Shown piece after piece: positions 7,776 through 14,345 of a stretch of 14,345 bases of DNA. Positions within the stretch are counted from its first letter, which is position 1. Each line of letters begins with the position of its first letter. Position numbers and translations under genes: made by a program. The notes beneath the pieces are model-generated. The model did no database searches. It had not been told where the DNA came from and saw only the letters and a list, made by a program, of their open reading frames with translations. Origin of the DNA: Rickettsia typhi (GTDB lineage: Bacteria; Pseudomonadota; Alphaproteobacteria; Rickettsiales; UBA1997); the NCBI GenBank assembly GCA_945903615.1, contig CAMDOL010000030.1, positions 1 through 14,345 of the forward strand, written 5' to 3'.

Positions 7776-7813
7776 AGGTCACCTCTAAAAATTAGAATTT
7801 TTTCAAGGCACCC
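7776..7813 (-). repeat. Degenerate copy of the intergenic palindromic element, possible terminator
   Basis: Located 25 bases after the SH3-domain gene stop. It shares 22 identical bases (7787-7808 versus 9765-9786) with the perfect palindrome near ilvC, plus a similar ACCCT/GCCCT end, but its left arm has diverged so the hairpin is imperfect (seven inner pairs are clear). Its position just after a stop codon suggests a terminator role for the glmU-SH3 unit. Confidence 0.5.
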
Positions 7814-7837
7814 TCTAACCAACCAAGACCTTGGTAT

Positions 7838-8371
7838 TTAATCTTCTTGTTTAGGAATATCGTTCTCGTCAACCCCCCAAATTTCTTTTTTAGAAATCCA
7901 ACCTTTTTTGCCAACTACTTTGATTCCGCAATATTCAACATTGCATTTGATAAAATCACCAACCACATTATTTTCTAGACGCAGCATAGCTTTAGATTTT
8001 TCAGTAGGCTTGGAATAAAGATTAACAAAGCTTTTTGCGGTGCGAACAATGGTCGTTCTTTTTTTAGTAACCAAATTTTGATTTACCCAACCAGTATCGC
8101 CTTCGTAATCTTTGATCTCGTCCCAATTGTCATATTCGCTGATAACTTTGACCGGAAGACCACGCAGTTTGAAAGTAAATTTGATTGGATATTGCGAGCC
8201 CGGACCAGCACGAACATTGGTTTCATTGGATCTTAGGGAAGCAAAATAATTTTGTTCAATTGGTTTATCAAAAGCCATCAGCTGAGAGTTGGCAAGAAGA
8301 GGTATTACGAAAAGCGGATAAAAAATTTTATTTTTTATTATTTCTTTTTTGATGATAATTTTTTCCGCCAT
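7838..8371 (-). CDS. Exported bacterial SH3-domain protein
   Basis: The 177-residue protein has a basic N-terminus (KKEIIKNK) followed by a hydrophobic stretch (IFYPLFVIPLLANSQLMA), a likely signal peptide cleaved near AFDKP. Two bacterial SH3-like segments follow. The first has TNVRAGPGSQYPIKF and ends in DTGWVNQNLV; the second has VNLYSKPTEKSKA and KKGWISKKEIWG. In the family these domains bind peptidoglycan or other cell-wall ligands, so a periplasmic role is likely. The second half has two cysteines (KCNVEYCG) that could form a disulfide after export. The start at 8371 lies 44 bases inside glmU, in another frame; no later ATG, GTG or TTG would retain the signal peptide. Coupling to glmU, which feeds cell-wall synthesis, fits a wall-related function. 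Confidence 0.8.
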   Translation of the reverse strand: MAEKIIIKKEIIKNKIFYPLFVIPLLANSQLMAFDKPIEQNYFASLRSNETNVRAGPGSQYPIKFTFKLRGLPVKVISEYDNWDEIKDYEGDTGWVNQNLVTKKRTTIVRTAKSFVNLYSKPTEKSKAMLRLENNVVGDFIKCNVEYCGIKVVGKKGWISKKEIWGVDENDIPKQED

Positions 8372-9671
8372 TTTTGATATTTTCTTGTTTGCTTCTAGTA
8401 AGTGCTAAATCGTCTTTTTTGACATCGCCCACAATTATACTTCCGGCTCCAACAACCGCTCCGTCACCAATATTGACTGGTGCGATTAAAGCGGTGTTTG
8501 AGCCGATAAAAACTTTTTTGCCAATTTTAGTTTTGGATTTTTTATAGCCATCATAATTGCAAGTGATGGTTCCAGCTCCAATATTGGCTTCTTCGCCAAT
8601 TTCAGAATCACCGATATAGCTTAAATGATTAATCTTGGCGCCTTTTTTAATTAGTGATTTTTTTATCTCAACAAAATTACCAATACGGGCATTTTCTTCA
8701 ATCACAGTTTCTGGTCTGATGCGAGCAAACGGACCAATAACTGCCCCAGATTTTATTTTTGCTCCTTCAATATGAGAAAATGATTTTATTTCTATGTTTG
8801 AATCAATCTCAACACCAGTTCCAAAAACAACATTGGGGTGAATGATTACATCATTACCAATTTTGGTATCGAAAGAAAAATAAACCGATTTGGGATTTAA
8901 AATTGTCACCCCTGATTCCATCAGGTGTTGACGGATTTCTTTTTGTTTAATTTTTTCTGCTTTAGCCAGCTCCACTCGTGAATTGACGCCCATAACCTCT
9001 TTTTCATCGGTGTGAATAAAGCCGCAAGTGAGCTTTTGTTTTTGCGCAACACCAACAATATCAGTTAAATAAAATTCACCGCTGGCATTCTTATTATCAA
9101 TTTTAGCTAAAAGCTTTTTAATTTGTGAGCCTTTAATGGCGATAACTCCAGAGTTGCAGAGAGTTATGGCTTTTTCTTCCACGGACGCATCTTTAAATTC
9201 AACAATGCGAATCAACTGATTTTTATCAATCACCAAATGCCCGTATTTATTATCATCAAAGCAATGAAAACCCAAAACGCAAACAGCATTTTGTTGTTTA
9301 ATGATATCCGAAATCATATTTTTAAGCGTTTGAGCCTTGATTAATGGTGTATCACCGTATAGAACCAAAACTACATCGCCAACTTTTTTTAAAGACTTAA
9401 GCCCAGCTTCGAGGGCGTGCGCAGTGCCCAATTGTTTATCTTGAGTAGCAAAAGTTAAATCAGTTTTTGGATGTTGCTTAGAAATTTCTGCAGCGAACTT
9501 TTCCATCTCGCTAGAAATAACCACAGAAATATTGTCGGGTTTAATTTGTTTAGCAGTATCGATCACCAAGTTTAACATTTCTCGGTTAGAAATTTTATGC
9601 AAAACTTTTGGCTTTGCCGATTTCATACGGGTGCCTTTGCCGGCGGCGAGAATAATAATTGATAGGGACAT
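8328..9671 (-). CDS. glmU: Bifunctional N-acetylglucosamine-1-phosphate uridyltransferase / glucosamine-1-phosphate acetyltransferase
   Basis: GlmU acetylates glucosamine 1-phosphate and then adds UMP to give UDP-GlcNAc, the precursor of peptidoglycan and LPS. The 447-residue protein carries the pyrophosphorylase signature LAAGKGTRM (residues 8-16) with KPKVLHK close behind. Further on are GTAHAL, the metal-site region VLYGDTPL and GVNSRVELA. From about residue 250 on the sequence is a left-handed beta-helix of hexapeptide repeats, with the acetyltransferase region NHLSYIGDSEIGEEANIGAG and NYDGYKKSKTKIG. The length is near the usual 450-460. The start ATG at 9671 is not preceded by a Shine-Dalgarno sequence. 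Confidence 0.96.
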   Translation of the reverse strand: MSLSIIILAAGKGTRMKSAKPKVLHKISNREMLNLVIDTAKQIKPDNISVVISSEMEKFAAEISKQHPKTDLTFATQDKQLGTAHALEAGLKSLKKVGDVVLVLYGDTPLIKAQTLKNMISDIIKQQNAVCVLGFHCFDDNKYGHLVIDKNQLIRIVEFKDASVEEKAITLCNSGVIAIKGSQIKKLLAKIDNKNASGEFYLTDIVGVAQKQKLTCGFIHTDEKEVMGVNSRVELAKAEKIKQKEIRQHLMESGVTILNPKSVYFSFDTKIGNDVIIHPNVVFGTGVEIDSNIEIKSFSHIEGAKIKSGAVIGPFARIRPETVIEENARIGNFVEIKKSLIKKGAKINHLSYIGDSEIGEEANIGAGTITCNYDGYKKSKTKIGKKVFIGSNTALIAPVNIGDGAVVGAGSIIVGDVKKDDLALTRSKQENIKNGGKNYHQKRNNKK

Positions 9672-9682
9672 AGTTTTTATTA

Positions 9683-9805
9683 GTCGTTAGTTATTAGTCG
9701 TTTATTGAGATTGGGAAAACTAATTCAGCTGGCAAAAGTTGAAATAAGCCAGTAGGCACCTTGAAAAAATTAGAATTTTTTCAAGGTGCCCTAATGACTA
9801 ACGAC
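9683..9805. repeat. 123-base spacer element bounded by a 15-base inverted repeat
   Basis: GTCGTTAGTTATTAG at 9683-9697 is matched in inverted orientation by CTAATGACTAACGAC at 9791-9805 (14 of 15 positions pair). The inner palindrome 9755-9790 abuts the right arm. A partial further copy (ATTAGTCGTT at 9694-9703) follows the left arm. No transposase and no clear target-site duplication is visible. A small non-autonomous element is one reading; random spacer repeats are another. Confidence 0.5.
9755..9790 (-). terminator. Perfect 36-base palindrome after ilvC, probable terminator
   Basis: Two 17-base arms (9755-9771 and 9774-9790) are exact reverse complements around a 2-base centre; each has a GC-richer outer part (GGCACC) and an A/T-tract inside. 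It begins 27 bases after the ilvC stop. A transcript would form a strong hairpin with a loop of about 4-6 bases. No long U-run follows it, so termination is likely but not proven; being symmetrical it could act in both directions. Confidence 0.6.
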
Positions 9806-9816
9806 CAATGAATAGT

Positions 9817-10851
<1,035 letters not shown>

Positions 10852-10878
10852 TTAGTTAAAAAGATAAAGAGCAAGCAG

Positions 10879-10905
10879 TTTATAAATCGTGTGAATATAA
10901 GTCAA
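10879..10905 (-). promoter_or_regulatory. Possible ilvC promoter
   Basis: In the 80-base gap upstream of ilvC the minus strand reads TTGACT (10900-10905) and TATAAA (10879-10884), both close to consensus but only 15 bases apart, shorter than the ideal 17. This leaves a leader of about 40 bases. No attenuator or leader peptide is apparent. Confidence 0.3.
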
Positions 10906-10916
10906 TAATCAAGGAC

Positions 10917-11627
10917 TTATTTCTTGAACAAAAACTCTATTCCTGAGAATGTTGCCAGAAGTGCGACAATTTTTTTGAAATTGGATTCGCTGATTTTTTT
11001 GTGGACGCGATGGCCGAGATGAATTGAGATTGCAAGAGGCGCAGCGATCCACCACAGTTTAAAAAAAATATCAGGAGTTAATGTTCCTTGAAGTGAGAAT
11101 TGACAAATTCGGATTAAGTTAAAGACGATAAAAAATATTGCCAAGGTGGCACGCATTTCAGATTTATTTTTGAATTTGTCTTTTAGAGCAATCGCAAAGA
11201 ATGGTCCGCCAATACCAAAAAGACCCTGAGAAATTCCGCCAATAGTTAGAACTAGTTGAGAAAAATGTTTGGGTAATTTTATGTCATCAAAAAAAATAGT
11301 TTTGGCTGCTAAAAATAACAAAAATAATCCAAAAGAAAAAATGATAACCCCTGAACTATTGTGAGTAAAAAACACCGCACCGATGAAAGTTCCTATCAGA
11401 CAATAAGGAAGAGATTTAAAAAAAATATTTTGAGCAAATCCTTTGTAATCAGAAGCCACCACAAAAATGCTGGCAGTTGTGGCAGTATAAATCGCCATTA
11501 AAATTAATTCTTTGATATCGACAAAAAATCCTAAAATAGAAAACGCAACCAAAGATCCGCCAAAGCCGATGATGCTTTCAACGAAAAATCCAGAACAGAA
11601 AATTAAGCCAATGAGAAGTGGGCTCAT
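10917..11627 (-). CDS. TauE/SafE-family membrane transporter
   Basis: This is a 236-residue, strongly hydrophobic protein with about seven or eight predicted membrane segments. The family has two related halves. The first half begins with the segment around VESIIGFGGSLVAFSILG. The second repeats the glycine-rich pattern in IGGISQGLFGIGGPFFAIAL. Members export sulfite, sulfoacetate or other organosulfur or organic anions across the inner membrane, but substrates cannot be read from sequence. The protein is slightly shorter than the common 250-260. It is upstream of ilvC on the same strand with an 80-base gap, so co-transcription is possible but not required. It diverges from the porin gene. 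Confidence 0.85.
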   Translation of the reverse strand: MSPLLIGLIFCSGFFVESIIGFGGSLVAFSILGFFVDIKELILMAIYTATTASIFVVASDYKGFAQNIFFKSLPYCLIGTFIGAVFFTHNSSGVIIFSFGLFLLFLAAKTIFFDDIKLPKHFSQLVLTIGGISQGLFGIGGPFFAIALKDKFKNKSEMRATLAIFFIVFNLIRICQFSLQGTLTPDIFFKLWWIAAPLAISIHLGHRVHKKISESNFKKIVALLATFSGIEFLFKK

Positions 11628-11637
11628 AAAAATATAT

Positions 11638-11675
11638 CGAATCTGATTTAAGGAACCTAAATTTTATTAGATTCG
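11638..11675. repeat. AT-rich inverted repeat next to tauE
   Basis: CGAATCT (11638-11644) pairs with AGATTCG (11669-11675), extended to about ten bases per arm with one mismatch. It lies just upstream of the tauE-family start and so would be in its leader or operator region. Confidence 0.45.
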
Positions 11676-11716
11676 GTATGAGAATACCCGCAAAGCGGGG
11701 CGAAGCAAGTGCTCCG
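11675..11716. promoter_or_regulatory. GC-rich hairpin cluster in the divergent spacer
   Basis: Short perfect arms lie side by side: GGTAT/ATACC (11675-11679, 11684-11688) and CCCGC/GCGGG (11687-11691, 11695-11699). GGGGC (11697-11701) can instead pair with GCTCC (11711-11715) with one G-U pair, which excludes the second stem. The patch is clearly richer in G and C than its surroundings. No U-run follows, and no known riboswitch or tRNA is recognised. Confidence 0.35.
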
Positions 11717-11732
11717 TAAAAACAAATTAACT

Positions 11733-11765
11733 ATTCTAAATTAGATTTTGAATCTGATTTAGAAT
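11733..11765. repeat. 15-base-arm inverted repeat upstream of the porin gene
   Basis: ATTCTAAATTAGATT (11733-11747) and AATCTGATTTAGAAT (11751-11765) are reverse complements at 14 of 15 positions around a 3-base loop. The right arm contains a 12-base sequence, GAATCTGATTTA (11750-11761), that recurs exactly at 11639-11650. It ends just before the candidate -35 of the porin gene, so an operator is possible. Confidence 0.5.
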
Positions 11766-11766
11766 G

Positions 11767-11794
11767 TTTACATTTTGGTTTTGGTGACTAGGAT
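11767..11794 (+). promoter_or_regulatory. Possible promoter of the porin-hisG transcript
   Basis: TTTACA (11767-11772) and TAGGAT (11789-11794) are spaced by 16 bases and lie about 70 bases before the porin ATG. The match is moderate (five and four of six bases). The sequence between it and the start codon is A/T-rich without a Shine-Dalgarno motif. Confidence 0.3.
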
Positions 11795-11861
11795 TTGCCC
11801 AAGTTTCAACACAGTTTTTTGCCAAAGTTTTTGCAGTCTAATTTTTTTATCTTAATTATAA

Positions 11862-13097
11862 ATGAGAAAGTCTAAGTTTATTACTGTTTTTGTTGGTTGT
11901 TTTTTGTTGCAATACAATGCTAACGCTATTGATACAACTAATGGAATTTGGAAAAATTTAGATGAGCAATATGAGCAAACTGTGGATAATAAAAACTTGA
12001 TCAGCACAATGTTGAACAATCGAGTTTATTACACCAATACTTATAATTCAGATAATCCAAAAGATGAATATAGTGATGCTTTTCTAAGATCAAAATTAGG
12101 TTTGAATTTGCGGTTGAGTGATAATTTTATAATAAAATCTAATATCGAATTTGATGTTATGCCGCAAGCCTCAGAAACGGTAAGAAGAAATCAATTATCA
12201 ACTGGCGGAGGTGATAAATCTTTTGAAAATGAAGGCGCTTTCATTGATGAATTAGCCTTGAATTATAACTACAAAAACTTTTCAGCCTTAGCTGGAAAAT
12301 TTACCGCCAATTTTGGTGATGCTTGGAAGTTACAAAATTGGAAGTTGCAAAATGGTATTTGGGTTAATGAGTTAGCCAGAGAATATAAACAGGCTGAGAA
12401 ATTAGGATTTGGAATCATCCAAAGAGCTGGAGATCAAAAAATCAATGGCGAATATGTTTTTGGCTTGAGCGCTTTTACTGATGATCGCAAAAATTTAGAC
12501 AATTCAATTATCACTTCACGAGACGGGGCTTTAAAAACTGATGGAGCTCTAAGAGGCACAAGAAATCTGGATTCATATGTTCTTTCCACCGATATTTATT
12601 ATGATTTTGGCAATGGGGAAAAATTATCTTACCATTTTGCCTATTTAAATTTGGCAATTAATGATCGCCAAAATCAAAGCAATATTCCGACTAGCATAGG
12701 TGATGAAAAAGCCATTGCACTAAATATGAATTATAAATATCCAATTAATAATAACTTTTTGCTTGATAGTTTTGTTGAATATACAAATATCAGTAATGCT
12801 GGCGGAGATACTGAAGCTAATGCTGATTATTTGACTTTAAATTTTACCACTTATATTCATAAAGATTTTTCTATAACCTTAGCCATGGCCAAGAAAAAGC
12901 AGATCAAGATTGGTGAAAATGGAGTTGATAAATCAATAAATGAGTTATCTTTTGGATATAAATTTGATGATTTAAACTCGGCTTTAAAAGGATTTTTTGT
13001 ATCAGTTGGTTATCGAGAAGGTAAGGTTAATGATAAATTTGCCCCGATAAAAGATAAGGCTTTCGGCTTTTTGGTTGCACATAAAATTGAATTTTAA
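11862..13097 (+). CDS. Outer-membrane beta-barrel (porin-like) protein
   Basis: The 411-residue protein has a clear signal peptide, MRKSKFITVFVGCFLLQYNA, with predicted cleavage after NANA (before IDTTNG). The mature part is rich in alternating polar and aromatic residues with many short Asn/Asp/Gly turns, typical of transmembrane beta strands. Examples are FSALAGKFTANFGDAWKLQN and LSYHFAYLNLAIN. It ends in a phenylalanine (VAHKIEF), the usual beta-barrel assembly signal. A function as a porin or substrate channel is inferred from architecture; I cannot name the family. A small internal duplication, WKLQNWKLQN, is visible. hisG starts one base after its stop, suggesting a shared transcript. 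Confidence 0.8.
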   Translation: MRKSKFITVFVGCFLLQYNANAIDTTNGIWKNLDEQYEQTVDNKNLISTMLNNRVYYTNTYNSDNPKDEYSDAFLRSKLGLNLRLSDNFIIKSNIEFDVMPQASETVRRNQLSTGGGDKSFENEGAFIDELALNYNYKNFSALAGKFTANFGDAWKLQNWKLQNGIWVNELAREYKQAEKLGFGIIQRAGDQKINGEYVFGLSAFTDDRKNLDNSIITSRDGALKTDGALRGTRNLDSYVLSTDIYYDFGNGEKLSYHFAYLNLAINDRQNQSNIPTSIGDEKAIALNMNYKYPINNNFLLDSFVEYTNISNAGGDTEANADYLTLNFTTYIHKDFSITLAMAKKKQIKIGENGVDKSINELSFGYKFDDLNSALKGFFVSVGYREGKVNDKFAPIKDKAFGFLVAHKIEF

Positions 13098-13098
13098 G

Positions 13099-13749
13099 AT
13101 GAACAAAGATTTAATCATCGCCATTCCTAAAGGCAGAATTCTTAGTGAGCTAAAAGTTTTGTTCTTGCAAATTGGTTTTGAGCCAGAGGCAGATTTTTAT
13201 AATGAAAATTCTCGCAAATTAATTTTTGAAAGCAATTTTGATAATTTAAAAATTATTAAAGTACGCAGTTTCGATGTTGCCACTTTTGTAAAGTTTGGTG
13301 GAGCGGATCTTGGGGTTTGTGGCTCAGATGTTTTGGAAGAATTTTCTTCCCCCGATATTTTTTCGCTTTTTGATTTGGAGATTGGCAAATGCAGGCTTTC
13401 TATTGCTACTAAAAGCGGCAATGACGATTTTGCAAATAAAAGCCATTTAAGAATTGCTACTAAATATCTTAATCTTACTAATAATTATTTTTCTGCGCGG
13501 GGCATTCAGTCTGAATGCATAAAGCTCAATGGTGCGATGGAATTAGCCCCACATTTGAATTTGTGTGATTACATTGTTGATTTGGTTAGTACTGGAAATA
13601 CTTTAAGAGAGAATGGTTTGGTGGAAGTAAAAAAAATTATCGATGTCAACTCTTGCTTCGTGGTTAATCGACATAGTTTGAAAACTAAAAACCAACAATT
13701 GCTCAAGGTAATAAAATTGTTTGATACAAGAAAATTTATCAAAGATTGA
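13099..13749 (+). CDS. hisG: ATP phosphoribosyltransferase, short form
   Basis: HisG joins ATP and PRPP to phosphoribosyl-ATP, the first and feedback-controlled step of histidine synthesis. I start it at the ATG at 13099 (MNKDLIIAIPKGR), because the IAIPKGR motif belongs at the very N-terminus; an upstream start at 13075 would lie inside the porin gene. The result is 216 residues, the short form without the C-terminal regulatory domain, which in other bacteria needs the HisS-like partner HisZ. The PRPP-binding loop DLVSTGNTLRENGLVEV is intact, as is GGADLGVCGSDVLEE. No other his gene is in the window. The stop TGA overlaps the TTG of the next gene. Confidence 0.94.
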   Translation: MNKDLIIAIPKGRILSELKVLFLQIGFEPEADFYNENSRKLIFESNFDNLKIIKVRSFDVATFVKFGGADLGVCGSDVLEEFSSPDIFSLFDLEIGKCRLSIATKSGNDDFANKSHLRIATKYLNLTNNYFSARGIQSECIKLNGAMELAPHLNLCDYIVDLVSTGNTLRENGLVEVKKIIDVNSCFVVNRHSLKTKNQQLLKVIKLFDTRKFIKD

Positions 13750-14345
13750 AAATAAAATTTTTCCCCCACAATTTTAAAAAAGTTCTCATCTCCTTAATTC
13801 TTATTGCCTCCTCTTTTTTTTTCGTTGTTCAAAATGCAGTCGCCGCCCCTGATTATGTTAGAAAGACTTGGTATGAGGGTGGCAGTGCCCCTGAATATGT
13901 TAAAACGGCTTGGTCTAAGGGTGGAAGCCTTTGTCAAACTGAAAAACTTGATTTTGGCCCAATGATGTCCAAGGATCAGGAATGGGAAATAGATAACCCT
14001 ACTTGTATAGCGTATGTCGCTGTTTCTGGTGCGGCAATTCTTGTCGCCGCCACCGCGTCATCATCTTTGTGTCAAAATTCTCAAGCTATAGCTATTCAAG
14101 CTGCATTTATAGCAGCGGGCATTGTGCTTTCCCCACAAATGATCCAAGATCGAATTGTAGAAAATTTGGCTTGTGCTCGTTTTATTGGTCTTTGTACTTC
14201 TTCAGGGGCAACGAATGCTGTAGATTGCGGCTTTGCAACATCTTGTTGCGCTGGAACAGCCATAACTCTTGCAACAACCGGGGTTGCAATTGGTGCTTTA
14301 GCGATAATCTGGCAAGCTGCGGTTGATAGCCAAAAAGATGCTCAT
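13746..14345 (+). CDS. Secreted, cysteine-rich membrane protein of unknown function (3' end outside window)
   Basis: A frame starting with TTG at 13746, overlapping the hisG stop (TTGA), stays open for 200 codons to the window edge. The first ATG is internal, at about residue 73, so the TTG is needed to include a convincing signal peptide: basic LKIKFFPHNFKK, a hydrophobic core, then QNAVA cleavage near residue 33. A tandem duplicate of 14 residues follows (APDYVRKTWYEGGS / APEYVKTAWSKGGS). The rest has three Ala-rich hydrophobic segments (about 88-107, 114-130, 171-193) and eight cysteines (63, 87, 109, 143, 150, 161, 167, 168). Codons use more GCC and GCG than neighbours. A VirB6/TrbL-like secretion-channel component is one speculative reading; I do not recognise the family. 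Confidence 0.7.
   Translation, partial: MKIKFFPHNFKKVLISLILIASSFFFVVQNAVAAPDYVRKTWYEGGSAPEYVKTAWSKGGSLCQTEKLDFGPMMSKDQEWEIDNPTCIAYVAVSGAAILVAATASSSLCQNSQAIAIQAAFIAAGIVLSPQMIQDRIVENLACARFIGLCTSSGATNAVDCGFATSCCAGTAITLATTGVAIGALAIIWQAAVDSQKDAH
13845..13928 (+). repeat. Tandem 42-base duplication within the secreted protein
   Basis: Units 13845-13886 and 13887-13928 match at 34 of 42 bases and 8 of 14 residues, the conserved positions being A, P, Y, V, W and GGS. It lies directly after the predicted signal-peptide cleavage site. Confidence 0.7.

Noticed and set aside
7822-7835. Small palindrome ACCAAG-AC-CTTGGT just before the SH3 gene stop as an operator
   Set aside because: It is too short, with a 2-base centre, and sits at a gene's 3' end; chance is a sufficient explanation.
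11675-11716. GC-rich patch as a tRNA or known riboswitch
   Set aside because: No acceptor stem, anticodon arm or T-arm sequence can be fitted, and no aptamer consensus is recognised.
13197-13769. Minus-strand open frames opposite hisG
   Set aside because: They are shadows of a well-conserved gene and lack any family signature.
14003-14326. Cysteine-rich open frame of 107 codons on the plus strand near the right edge
   Set aside because: It lies in another frame of the 200-codon gene starting at 13746, which has a signal peptide and a tandem repeat; its odd Cys/Ser/Arg-rich composition is typical of an out-of-frame reading.

Overview
This is an AT-rich bacterial chromosomal window with an alphaproteobacterial flavour. 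The evidence is an RpoH-type heat-shock sigma factor, an aerobic HemF, a RibB fused to a degenerate RibA-like domain, and strongly A/T-biased codons. The two TGA codons that end genes (ribE, hisG) argue for the standard code. The low GC, a leucine-rich-repeat protein and weak Shine-Dalgarno signals suggest a symbiont or an associated lineage such as Rickettsiales. Retention of purC, ilvC and hisG argues against a strongly reduced obligate intracellular parasite. Taxonomy is an inference; no rRNA gene is present.

Layout: bases 2-601 (+) hold the 3' part of a leucine-rich-repeat gene with five 21-residue repeats. Bases 608-11627 are an unbroken minus-strand block, read from high to low coordinates. 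It starts with a TauE/SafE-family permease and ilvC, then glmU with an overlapping SH3-domain protein. A tight train follows: rpoH, ribE, a small antibiotic-biosynthesis-monooxygenase (ABM) domain protein, ribB(X), hemF, purC. The last three genes are ftsA, rpiB and trmB. From rpoH to purC the genes overlap or are separated by at most 16 bases, so co-transcription is likely. This would link the heat-shock sigma factor with flavin, heme and purine synthesis. Bases 11862-14345 are plus-strand: an outer-membrane beta-barrel protein, hisG one base after it, and a TTG-initiated secreted, cysteine-rich membrane protein that overlaps the hisG stop codon and runs off the window.

The non-coding spacers are short (all under 300 bases) but structured. 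A perfect 36-base palindrome sits between ilvC and glmU, inside a 15-base inverted repeat, and a degenerate relative of it follows the SH3 gene. The spacer between tauE and the porin holds two AT-rich inverted repeats, a 12-base direct repeat and a GC-rich patch that can form alternative hairpins.

Most of the window is housekeeping metabolism. The parts most worth a second look are the truncated exported protein at the right edge, the repeat protein at the left edge, the RibA-like domain without zinc ligands, and the intergenic repeat elements. I see no CRISPR array, tRNA, rRNA, transposase or phage gene.
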